Below the pieces are notes generated by a model, which saw only the letters and a list, made by a program, of their open reading frames with translations, searched no databases and was not told the origin of the DNA. A program made the position numbers and the translations under genes. A stretch of 64,000 nt of DNA from positions 5,181,542 through 5,245,541 of the forward strand of contig NC_049981.1 of the NCBI RefSeq assembly GCF_000003815.2, read 5' to 3'. Positions 47,601-55,200 of the stretch are shown here, in pieces; within the stretch, counting starts at the first letter, position 1; every line of letters starts with the position of its first letter. Source of the DNA: Branchiostoma floridae. Lineage: Eukaryota; Chordata; Leptocardii; Amphioxiformes; Branchiostomatidae.

Positions 47601-49437
47601 GTTCGATCCCCGCTGTGCCCCCGACGTTGTGCCCTTGGGAAAGGCACTTTACATGACCTTCCTCACTTCACCCAGGTACCTGACTTCGGTCGGGGAGTTA
47701 AAAGACTACCTTTACCTTCTGTCTGTACTGTGTATGTGGCATTGTTAATATATATAAGTTACAAAACTTGAGTGCAGTGCCACATTGTCCTCGTCTGTCA
47801 AAAAGCAAAATAGGAAAAAAAGGACACAGCATTGGCCGGGGCCTGTGAGAGATTCAAACCCCAAACCTCTCATTTAAAGAGGTGCCACCCTTAACCCAGG
47901 GCCAACCGATGTCGGAAAATAGACTGAGCAGTGTTTATTTATGTTGTGGTTCCGACACCCACCATTACCATTGTTGGACGCCGATACTCGCGGTTAGGTT
48001 TATGTTTGCAAACCAACCGCAAAGAAAACCGCATACTTAACACCGTGGGAGAGTCGGGCAGTACGAACAACGGCCATTTCCACTAGACGGCGATCGCGCT
48101 GCGCTCTCACTGCGACCTTAAAAGGATATGTATAACCTTCGCTTTCACACTATGTATATTATACGAAACGTTTAAGTGTGACTGAGAAGACAGCAAAGCA
48201 CACAAAGTGTATAAAGATTCGTTTCTTTTGTATACAATTCGTTGAGCGATACGTCAAAATTTAGGTCGCAGAGAGCGCGCGGCGAGAGCGCCGTCCTATT
48301 GGAAAGGGATATAAATGAAGAAAGATCTGTATCTGTATTGTTCAACCGGTATAGCCACCCTTCGTAACATAAGGGCTTAAGGTGGTATCTCAATACACTT
48401 GGGGCACCGGTGCGGCACTGCGGGATTAATATTGGTTCACTACGGAACTGAGGTGTTACTTTCTCCGATTTTTAAAAATGTAGATATTGCATAATACGTA
48501 AAAGAATGAGTTAGAAGGCAACGAAATACACAAAACGTAAGAAAATTCGTTCTTTATCTCTTTATCTCTGAAATTTTTTTGAGCCCCGCAGTGCCGCATC
48601 GGTGCCACAAGTGCAGCGAGATACCCCTTTTACAAAGCACGCGACCGTTTGTAGCTAAATTATATTACACCACAAAGGCCGAAATACTGTCACACCTTTG
48701 AATTTTCAACATTTTAATACATACCACTTGAGCACTCATTATAGATGAGGAAGAAATGGCATACCAATCAAATCAATGTATTAACTTGAAAAGTTCATCT
48801 GTGTTGGTAGAAGTCATTCTTGAAATAGTTGAACTGTGGAACTGTGGAAATTACAGTTCAACTATTTCAAGAACAAATCAATGTATATTTACCACAAGGA
48901 TATTTGATAGCTCGACAAAAGAATTTCTCATATAGCTGCGAAGTTTATCATTTATTTTTCGTTTTATTCGGCTGCATATCTCTTTTCCGTACCATCTAGC
49001 ATCGAGATACAAATTTTACCCCAAAGACATACCAAGGTAAACTGGCTTCAATAAGTTTTTATGTACATGTATGTATTATGTACATGTATGTACTGGTAGT
49101 TTTAAAGAACGCTTGCAGATAGATGTGCAAAAGTTAGGTGTAACGAGTCGTTCGGTGTAATATAACCGGCTGCTGCCGCGCCGCGTGCCTGCAAAGCTGG
49201 TGTGTTACGCCGAACGGCGGTTATACCGGCTATATAGATACAGATAATGTGTTTCGGTATAGCTAGAATACGGCATGTCAAATTTTCATCGGCTATATTC
49301 ATCAATGAAAATTACTTGAGCAAGAATTTTGTCATTAAAAGAAATGTAAAAGGATTCCTTCTAAGAAAAATAGAAGACTTACCTTCGCAGGACAGTAAAG
49401 TAGCTGCCACCAGTAGAAGTAAGAAAGATGTCTTCAT
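35420..49437 (-). CDS. Secreted LDLa - C-type lectin - laminin-EGF protein, 8 exons, complete
   Basis: Eight exons join without a phase error to a 337-residue secreted protein. Order: signal peptide (1-18), LDL-receptor class A domain (31-67, six Cys and DGSDE calcium site), a Val/Gln/Pro/Lys linker (70-134), C-type lectin domain (135-258) and a laminin-type EGF domain (268-314) with a short tail ending QPKGK. The lectin domain has WIGL, QPD (227-229) and WND (245-247); in the family QPD favours galactose-type ligands and WND completes the calcium site, so calcium-dependent sugar binding is expected. There is no membrane segment. Most junctions are phase 1, the usual mark of shuffled extracellular modules. 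It is the largest of three tandem relatives. A 100-N gap lies in intron 2, so an extra phase-1 exon there cannot be excluded. Confidence 0.9.
36190..36920. repeat. 78-bp tandem array, about 9 units, with a 312-bp higher-order period
   Basis: Each unit runs ctgtacgaagttagatgacg, taactttgcacaac, then acacatgccaccctaccctg. Units at 36283 and 36595 start near-identical blocks of four, which gives the 312-bp period. The perfect palindrome tgacgtca (the cAMP-response-element consensus) recurs near 36206, 36289, 36438, 36595, 36750 and 36906. A looser related patch lies at 35690-35940. The array is in the last intron of the lectin gene. Confidence 0.9.
37363..37427 (-). CDS. Lectin gene exon 7: first half of the laminin-EGF domain
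   Basis: 65 bp, phase 1 to phase 0, reading QQITCFCHNHSNQCTMDGAC then A. C-x-C-x(3)HS-x-x-C is typical of laminin-type EGF modules. Acceptor tcttcctcag, donor gtgagt. Confidence 0.92.
37635..38190 (-). repeat. Truncated copies of lectin exon 6's 3' end with splice donor
   Basis: Copies of the last 20-80 coding bases plus the donor lie at about 37870-37950, 37978-38038, 38079-38100 and 38123-38190, with a weaker one at 37635-37740, joined by gcacctgtacatgtagtacc spacers. The copy at 37870 has TGA where the exon codes the Trp of WND, so it cannot be used whole. None has an acceptor-side exon body. Confidence 0.88.
38223..38390 (-). CDS. Lectin gene exon 6: QPD and WND sugar/calcium site
   Basis: 168 bp, phase 1 to phase 1. 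Contains NHWDTSQPDDEDRDQDC, then YYWNDKSCCEEKHYICQ. There is one Cys more than usual (SCC). Donor gtaagt; several truncated copies of this exon's 3' end occur just downstream. Confidence 0.95.
38590..38680. repeat. (GA)n microsatellite
   Basis: About 90 bases of GA with AAAG interruptions in lectin intron 5. Confidence 0.95.
38852..38944 (-). CDS. Lectin gene exon 5: lectin core with WIGL
   Basis: 93 bp, phase 1 to phase 1, reading EVSHGFVYGFLQSFNPHNPH then WIGLDDRAIE. WIGL is the central strand of the C-type lectin fold. Acceptor ctccacag, donor gtgtgc. Confidence 0.92.
39114..39269 (-). pseudogene. LINE polyprotein C-terminal end with (ATG)n tail
   Basis: Minus strand reads GNASRGRPRKTYVHQICDDS, GCSAEELPKAMEDREGWRKR and VMSIRATSTPG before TGA, then (ATG)n. 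G-R-P-R-K-T and the D-R-x-x-W-R block are the ending of LINE reverse transcriptases. Only the last ~50 residues remain. Confidence 0.75.
39413..39684. mobile_element. Inverted-repeat element of the ggtacc/aggtcc family, copy 2
   Basis: Left actaggggtggatac and right gtactggtacccacccct are partly inverted; in lectin intron 4. Confidence 0.5.
39913..40146 (-). CDS. Lectin gene exon 4: linker and start of the C-type lectin domain
   Basis: 234 bp, phase 1 to phase 1. Pro/Val/Gln-rich first half (KSPPAPAPVKGQPV), then ACQTGYVMGEDHLCYRF, the long-form lectin N-terminal Cys pair, and AERACARDGAGLAALK, the helix with the next conserved Cys. It has the same length as the linker exon of the paralogue at 53568. 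Confidence 0.9.
40180..40410 (-). mobile_element. LINE 3' UTR fragment, second copy
   Basis: Pairs with 3950-4210 over most of its length (tttattcatgagaagctggt, atcaacctatatcactatgt). No coding part. Confidence 0.5.
40704..40787 (-). CDS. Lectin gene exon 3: linker
   Basis: 84 bp, phase 1 to phase 1, reading YAKHGVGLAQAVMKPQAVVA then VQKKHHP. There is no domain; its composition matches the V/Q/K/P linkers of the paralogues. Acceptor cttcccag, donor gtaatt. Confidence 0.8.
41241..42218. mobile_element. 978-bp inverted-repeat DNA element with CTAG duplication
   Basis: Ends gttacacatagccga and tcggctatgtgtaac are exact inverses, each flanked by CTAG (41237-41240 and 42219-42222), so a 4-bp target duplication is likely. 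The interior is dense in ttcggctggcgttcggct and ctcccgaac motifs in both orientations. It holds the first assembly gap and has no transposase frame. Confidence 0.85.
41368..41467. other. Assembly gap (100 N)
   Basis: Exactly 100 N, the usual placeholder for a gap of unknown length. It lies within a repeat-rich element. Confidence 1.
42546..42795. mobile_element. ccctttccactagg MITE, copy 1
   Basis: Ends ccccctttccactaggacgg and cttctagtggaaaggggg are inverted; ctctgcgacctaaaatttga and taggtcgcagtgagagcgc form the inner pair. Relatives at 48071 and 56827. Confidence 0.8.
43038..44281. mobile_element. 1.24-kb TTAA-flanked inverted-repeat element
   Basis: About 50-bp inverted ends (ggccccctctcacttgacgt inward) sit directly between TTAA at 43034-43037 and TTAA at 44282-44285, the duplication made by piggyBac-type transposases. 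Tandem tgttgcggca units lie near the right end (44020-44105). No transposase frame remains. Confidence 0.85.
44730..44972. mobile_element. TTAA-type MITE, ctcactgcacttgcgtca subtype
   Basis: Left ctcactgcacttgcgtcaag, right gcttgacggaagtgcggtga, then gcaacttaa. The core (gaatttcagaaataaagaac) is that of the other copies. Confidence 0.75.
45227..45326. other. Assembly gap (100 N)
   Basis: Exactly 100 N, in intron 2 of the lectin gene. Confidence 1.
45450..45796 (-). pseudogene. LINE family A reverse transcriptase tail and 3' end
   Basis: Reads FMSNCSFYDHERKELFEEAT, then FHPNFLTFTDKKKTVLLLTS. This matches the family A end at 13957-15115. Truncated at its 5' end. Confidence 0.65.
46100..46438 (-). 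repeat. Tandem decayed copies of lectin exon 2's 3' end and donor (116-bp period)
   Basis: The exon end cagttgtcttcatccgaccc (plus sense, 46447) recurs at 46331 and 46215, exactly 116 bp apart each time, with a weaker match near 46115. The copy at 46331 is preceded by acttacgtgccaga, so its donor is intact; the unit at 46215 has lost it. Their coding sequence has drifted (gtccatttacactatgctat for gtcgatacattgcgctatgc). Confidence 0.85.
46439..46591 (-). CDS. Lectin gene exon 2: LDLa domain
   Basis: 153 bp, phase 1 to phase 1. Six Cys (31, 39, 45, 52, 58, 67) and CIDGSDEDNC, the acidic calcium cage of LDLa. Acceptor cgtcccag, donor gtaagt. Two decayed copies of its 3' end follow in the intron. 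Confidence 0.93.
47440..47910 (-). mobile_element. Second SINE-like element, interrupted by a SINE insertion
   Basis: On the minus strand gttaagggtggcacctcttt, ggggtttgaatctctcac (B-box-like) and, beyond the insertion, ccttgggaagggcactgagt and gagtacctagctcggttagg. A remnant of its end also occurs near 12020. Confidence 0.5.
47544..47819 (+). mobile_element. tRNA-derived SINE, copy 3, with 14-bp target duplication
   Basis: Head tggcgtaactggtagagcgt and gagttcgatccccgctg, body gttgtgcccttgggaaaggc, an A-rich end. It is flanked by aaggacacagcatt at 47530-47543 and 47820-47833, a target-site duplication of the LINE-driven kind. Confidence 0.85.
48071..48313. mobile_element. ccctttccactagg MITE, copy 2
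   Basis: catttccactagacggcgat and cgccgtcctattggaaaggg are inverted; inner ctctcactgcgacctt and taggtcgcagagagcgcg. Confidence 0.75.
48379..48632. mobile_element. TTAA-type MITE, ggggcaccggtgcggca subtype
   Basis: Left end follows TTAA (ttaaggtggtatctcaatac); right end aagtgcagcgagatacccct. cggtgcggcactgcggg and cagtgccgcatcggtgcc are inverted. Confidence 0.75.
48781..48873. mobile_element. 93-bp hairpin insertion flanked by 12-bp direct repeats
   Basis: caaatcaatgta occurs on both sides (48769-48780, 48874-48885). The right half is a perfect 21-bp inverse of an internal segment (48817-48837 against 48853-48873, loop 15). It shares agttcatctgtgttggtaga with the element at 50554. Confidence 0.7.
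49095..49245. mobile_element. gctgccgcgccgcgtgcctg element, copy 1
   Basis: About 150 bp, gcttgcagatagatgtgcaa to ctatatagatacaga, shared with 61337-61492. The centre gtgttacgccgaacgg is partly palindromic with taacgagtcgttcggtgtaa. Confidence 0.7.
49383..49437 (-). CDS. Lectin gene exon 1: signal peptide
   Basis: 55 bp: MKTSFLLLLVAATLLSCE plus one base, donor gtaagt. The Cys-Glu end just before the phase-1 donor is shared with the paralogue's first exon at 58375. Confidence 0.88.
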
Positions 49438-50553
49438 GATTGTGAGTTTCCTTGATCACTTCTTAAGAAAAGCGCTGTGCGGAGGCGAACTGCTTGGAAG
49501 GCATCCAAAATCTTCTGAAGCGTCCTTGGTTGGTTTCTCGTGTCTAAAAATAACTTGTTACCTACTGAGCATGCGCTGACATAGATATCTAGCGGTGGAT
49601 ATTGTTCTTACACTCAATGGCAGGATTACTTGAAGAAAGACTTCAGAAAACACGCAAGTGTTCAGGTGAGTCTTGTATGGCACACAGGTGACCCAGGTCA
49701 GCACGGGAATGTCGTTAAGAAAATAGACCTGTCTTTGTGGGCTAGACCGCTAAAATAAACAGTCTGGACCGTACTCACAACACATCTTAGACATCTGATC
49801 TATGTACCATCTCAGAACTATATTCTTTCCTTACGAAGTCGTATTGCCATAACTGTAAAATTCCCACCACTCTCCGAATTGATGAATCCTTCGTAAAATC
49901 AAGTCACAAACATTTACCAGGACGCTATGTATGTGACGTGACTATGCACATATTGTCAATGACATGTTGAATCCTGTTTATAAACAAGGCAGGTTGGTGG
50001 AAGCTTTGTATAGACAAGAACTACTCTTGTTATTTAACTTGGAGTACAGCTTTTGTTGGCAAATCGTGGTATGTCGAAAATACAGGATGATTTTCAATTG
50101 AGGTCTTCCACAAAACTTTACACAAAAAATGTTAACGGTCCCATAAAAATCAAAATAATGATCCATACATTTTATTCTTTAATGCTAGCTATACGAACCT
50201 CGTACATAAATCGTTCATTTCTTATCGAAGTTAGTGGGGCAGAAGATCCACGCAAGTCTCGGCCTAGTTCTCGTGACTCTCGCGAGGACTGGGTCACTCC
50301 GTGAACAAGATGGACTGATACTAGTCTGATAGCCATCGAAAATTTGGAGGTACGTGTGTTTACCTTTAAAAAGTAGTCACTGTTAGATCTATTAACTGTG
50401 TACATACGTGACTAATAAATCTCTTCTACGATATCGAAGTTTCTCTATAACTAGCCTATCATTCGACTTACTCTAAAGGATAATGTCAAGAAATAAAGAC
50501 TGAAGGAGTACAAAGTCACTAACCAATTTATTAAAACCCAAACATGATTATAA

Positions 50554-50725
50554 TAGCATGAAAGTTCATCTGTGTTGGTAGAGTACATTATGGAAATGCT
50601 AAACTTTCTTTCCAACACGTCACAGCTGGAGATAGGGTCATTCTGTGAACAAGGTCGACGGAGTTGACCGAAAATTTGGGTAAGTCCCATTAATTCGTGT
50701 TGGAAAGAAAGTTTAGCATTTCCAT
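50554..50725. mobile_element. 172-bp hairpin insertion flanked by 12-bp direct repeats
   Basis: catgattataat flanks it (50542-50553, 50726-50737). A perfect 30-bp inverted pair (50590-50619 and 50696-50725) encloses 76 bp. Its left part matches the element at 48781, but its hairpin arms have a different sequence. Confidence 0.75.
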
Positions 50726-50840
50726 CATGATTATAATGATTGACTAATTATCACTCAAAACTTGATGACATGGTGTCAATCATGGGGACATATGGTTGAC
50801 GCATTTGTCAGTCGTTTGTCGTAAAAGTATGTTTCTTAAG

Positions 50841-51090
50841 GTGCCCTCTCACTGCACTTGCGTCAAGGTTGCGTCACTGCGGGGTTCCTTCATTGCGTGC
50901 GCCATTGTTTTGTTCTTTTCTCCGATTTGTTTTATTATTTAGATATTGCGTACTACGTAAAAGGATGGCGTAGAAGACGACAAAATATACAAAACGTAAG
51001 AAAATTCGTTACTCATCTCCGAAATTCGTTGACGATCTTTCGAACCCCGCTGTGACGCAAGCGTGACGTAAGTGCAGTGAGAGGGCACAT
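50841..51090. mobile_element. TTAA-type MITE, ctcactgcacttgcgtca subtype
   Basis: ttaaggtgccctctcactgc at the left and gcagtgagagggcac at the right; inner gcgtcactgcggggtt and aaccccgctgtgacgc. Confidence 0.85.
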
Positions 51091-51315
51091 AACAGTAACA
51101 TGGTGATAGGAAATTTAACTCTGATGCGTATACGTACAACATCACTCTTCTTCCGCACTGAGAGGTACAAAAACACGACACTTTTACAAACTACACGCTA
51201 ATTGGATATAGTGGATATAACACTAGGCATATGGAAGCACCGCGGAAATCAGCACCAAATGTACGCCAAATAATACTGGATAATATGACTTTGACAACGA
51301 TCAGACTGTCTTTCA

Positions 51316-51560
51316 GGCCCCCTCTCACTTGACGTGCGGCACGCTTGCGGCATTGCTGCGTTCGGAAGATGCTCAACGAATTTCAGAGATAAAGAACGAA
51401 TTTTCTTACTTGTTGTGTATTTTGTGGTCTTCTATGTCACACTTTTACGTATTGCGCAATATCTGAATTATAACAAATCGGAGAAAATAACAAAACAGTA
51501 CCGCAGTGAACGAACGCAGCAATGCCGCAAGCGTGCCGCACGTCAAGTGAGAGGGGGCCT
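51316..51560. mobile_element. Short relative of the 1.24-kb TTAA element
   Basis: The same ~50-bp ends as 43038-44281 (ggccccctctcacttgacgt) around the short common MITE core (gaatttcagagataaagaac). It is flanked by ctgtctttca and tgaaagacag, which are themselves inverted, not by TTAA. Confidence 0.85.
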
Positions 51561-52105
51561 GAAAGACAGTGACACTGTATTCTTTATTTTTTTTTAGCAT
51601 ATCTAATTACCTGGATGTCTGGCCTTATCAGAACCAATTGCTTATTGTTATAGTGTGATCGAAACTTTAAAGTTTATCATATGCATAGGGATATCTACAT
51701 GTAAAGTTATGTAATGTGATAACTGACAAACAAAAGCTTTCGATATTCCATCGTTTTAAAGAACACTAGAGCACCATTGAACTGTTTATTTGCAAAATCA
51801 TACCCGACGGCTTGTTGCATGTACAGTCAGAATTAAGTAATGACTAGTTTATAATTAAGTATAAGGTACGACGTTTACTATTGTTGGGTTTGATTTTTTC
51901 TTTCAAGACTGTCTCATGCCCTGAATAATGAATGTTTATTTGGTAAATCCTTAGTAAAGTTGTAGCAACTGTTTGAGATATTCTGTATGATTAGCACCTT
52001 TGTCGGCAAAACGTTTATAATATATAGATCATGATTCACCATGGCGACAAGCGGACCGATGACGTCATCTGAATGCCCGTCACGTGAATGACGTCACGGT
52101 TGAGT

Positions 52106-52207
52106 TTAGCCTTTCTTCCCATGACGCATCACGACTTGCTGCACCCTCATTGGTTGCTTAACGTGCATGGCGACGGGTTGCAACCTCACTGCAGCTGGTT
52201 GCTTCAC
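52106..52207 (-). CDS. Paralogue 2 exon 6: basic C-terminal tail
   Basis: 102 bp including TAA, VKQPAAVRLQPVAMHVKQPM then RVQQVVMRHGKKG. Matches the last exon of the third paralogue at 61032 in length, motif and end. Confidence 0.85.
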   Translation of the reverse strand: MKQPAAVRLQPVAMHVKQPMRVQQVVMRHGKKG

Positions 52208-55200
52208 CTGTACATTCAACGAAATGTGAGCACAAATTAGCAATGTGCACTACTGTACTTCAGGTCTCGTATGATGCTAAGTGTGTGTTAATTTTCATAA
52301 ATGAAACTTTATTTATCATGTGTATGACAGCTGTGTGGCTGTTTTGTACAGGTTGTATACTTAGGGCCACGAGCCACCAATCCATAGTAACAGGTGACCA
52401 CGGTGATTCGGCGCTACCAACATTACTGTGAAAATTCTGTTTGAAAAAAAAATGTGAATAATTGAGTCGGTGGCAACAAACACGGTGTAAAAAAGTAATG
52501 CCATCTTAGGGCGGGTACCATCTTAGGGCACCTCCCGTTAAGATATTCTCTGGTCGATGCGACTTCAGTCTCACCTGCACTGGTTGCATGACCACCTGCT
52601 GCACCGGTTTCTGCACCACCTGCATCACCTGCTGCACTGGTTTCTGCACCACCTGCATCACCTGCTGCACCGGTTTCTGCACCACCTGCATCACCTGCTG
52701 CACCGGTTTCTGAACCACCTGCATCACCTGCACGTAGCGGATGGGCTGACAGTCGTACGGGGTGCCCCGGGTGGCCATGCCGGTGTAGCCGGGCTTGCAC
52801 TGGTCACAGCGTGCGCCGGCCGTGTTGTGCTGGCAGTCCTGGAAAAAAACACGACCCACAAGAAGGTTATGTCTTCACATTTATCGTAGGAAAGCTATCG
52901 TTGTACGAAGTACATTTGTTTTTAAAGAACTGTCCATGTGCGTGCGATTGAAGCATATTACATCTCAATATGGAGCTTGACACTGATGATAATTTTATAA
53001 CAGGCAAATTCTCCAAAAAGCAATGTAATAGCGACAGGCTGCACTAAATGCAAAGAAGACTCATGGTGTAACAATGTGAAGGATTGTAAAGAATGAATAT
53101 ACTTACAGCGCAAACGCCCTGGGCAGCGCACTTGTTGGAGTGGCCATAGCAGAAACAGGTTATCACAACTGTAAACGATTATGAAAAAATGCTGTTACCT
53201 GTTGTAACTTGTACAATAGATGTTATCACTTGTATGGTAGACGTCAAAATGTGAACATGTGCAACAGACGGTTCCAAGGAAAGAAGAAACGGATAAAATA
53301 GTTTACTGCTGTTTGATGTTACTGATCGTAAGTCACAGAACACAGACTGTATGGTCATCAGGTATTTGTGAAAACTACGAACAGTAGTAAACTATTCGGT
53401 ACACCGCCCAGATGCCTTCAAAACCATTGTTCACTGTCATCTCCTAGCATAGTTATCTATACTTCTATTGATTTAGTTCAGTGCTTGGAAATAGTTTCCT
53501 GTCCTTCAACGGGGCAAACTGAAACTTGTTAAAAATGCACATATCTACAAGCTCATCAGTATCTTACTTTGCTGAGGCTTCTGTACCACCATCTGAGGCT
53601 GTACGAACATCACGGGTTGTTTAGGAGGTTCCTCAAACGGAGCAGGCTCTGCAGGCGCCTCCTGCTTGGTTGGCTCCTGAACCGTGACGTATTGCTGGGC
53701 AACCTTGACGGGCTGGGCAACCATGACCGGCTGTGCAACCTTAACAGGCTGGACAACCATCCGTGGTGCTGGTCTTCCCTTCGCAATTTCTTGTGCCCAG
53801 ACTGCAATTGGTGATAATAGCAAGTACATGCATGAATCTTTATCTACGAGCCTAGGGTACGTAATCGCAATGATTATTGAATGAATAAATGAGGGAGTGA
53901 GGGATTGATTGAATGAATGAATGAATGAATCAAAGAGTGGATGTGCCTCAGCCTCCCAGAACTGCTAAAGGCGGACTGTAACATGCAGTGTGGCACTGCG
54001 GGGTTCGTTCACTGCGGCACTGTTTTGTTATTCTCGCGATTTTTAATAATTTAGATATAGCGTAATGATGAAGAAGTAATGGAAGAAAATTTGCTCTTTA
54101 TCTCTGAAATTCGTTGAGTCATCTACGAACCCCGCAGTGACGCACCGCTGCCGCAAGTCCAGTGAAAAGTCAACCTTTACAGCTGTAGTGCAAAGACTAC
54201 CCTGAATGTAGAGCTCGCTCTTCCTCTACCTTGCCCCCCCCCCCCAACCAAAAACGGGTCGGGGGCCTGGGTAGGTATGGGCAATAGCTGAATTATCAGT
54301 GTTATATGTGACAATGAAAACGTTGTACTAAATTAAACTAGAGCCCATGCATACTGCAGCCATTTAACCCTTTTCCTCCTCAGGCTTAGGTCACATTTCC
54401 AAAGCGGGGCCCGGCCAGGCAGCTTTCGGGAGCGAAAAGAATGATATAAAACATCAAAATACACAGAATGTCAAAATTAGATTCATGGGCATGATTTGTG
54501 CATATTTCTAGGTATACATTTTAATTTTTCGTTTCTTAAAACATTCCGGCCGGGCCCCGCTTTGGAAATGTGACCTTAGCCTAAGATAACACCTTTCCAC
54601 TAGATCTTTATTTCTATGAGGCATTGTAGCAAGACGAATGCTATATCAAGAGCTCGGGCAGCTGTCTACCATCTTCCGTTTCACAAACTTCATCCTCTAC
54701 TAAGCTTTAGTCATGTGAAGAAATGTCCGCTAGGAAATGACCCCTTTTGGTACTCCCCGAAATCAAGGAGCTGTACGCAGCTGTCGTTTGTTTTAAGCCA
54801 TTTAATTCTGCTAAGTGATTTTCTCCAGGTCCTATGTGGTAGAGACTGTCGATCTCGCATAGGACTGTTTAGCCACAGTCGACGCTGTAGGGCTGATATC
54901 AATTAGGATTTTACCATGGTCAATTTTGACCGAAGGAAGCCATATATCTGAAGTGATTTTTTTAGGCACATACACTGATCTCATCAGCATAAATTATAAA
55001 AGTGGGGCTATTTTGTAGGTACGTGTACAGTAGGATTCCTAATCCCCATTCAATCCCTTCATATTTCTCATTCAAAACAATTTTCTGTCGTATTAAAACT
55101 TTTTCTTCTGTAAATTTCTTATTACAGAATGGGCTACCTAAACTACCAAAAGTATTATTCTTAGTTCTATCTCAACAGGGATACGAATAATTTCTCAATC

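Larger units (their letters stand above)
49438..52105. other. Intergenic region between the lectin gene and its first paralogue
   Basis: About 2.7 kb. It holds the elements listed at 50554, 50841 and 51316, a LINE family A 3' end at about 51780-51910 (minus), and at 50283-50400 a sequence repeated at 13195-13330 (cactccgtgaacaagat, gatagccatcgaaaatttgg, cctttaaaaagtagtca). No gene seen. Confidence 0.55.

Noticed and set aside
52557-52889. Plus-strand frame rich in His and Leu (HHLHHLL repeats)
   Set aside because: Exact antisense shadow of the VMQVVQKPVQQ repeat exon.
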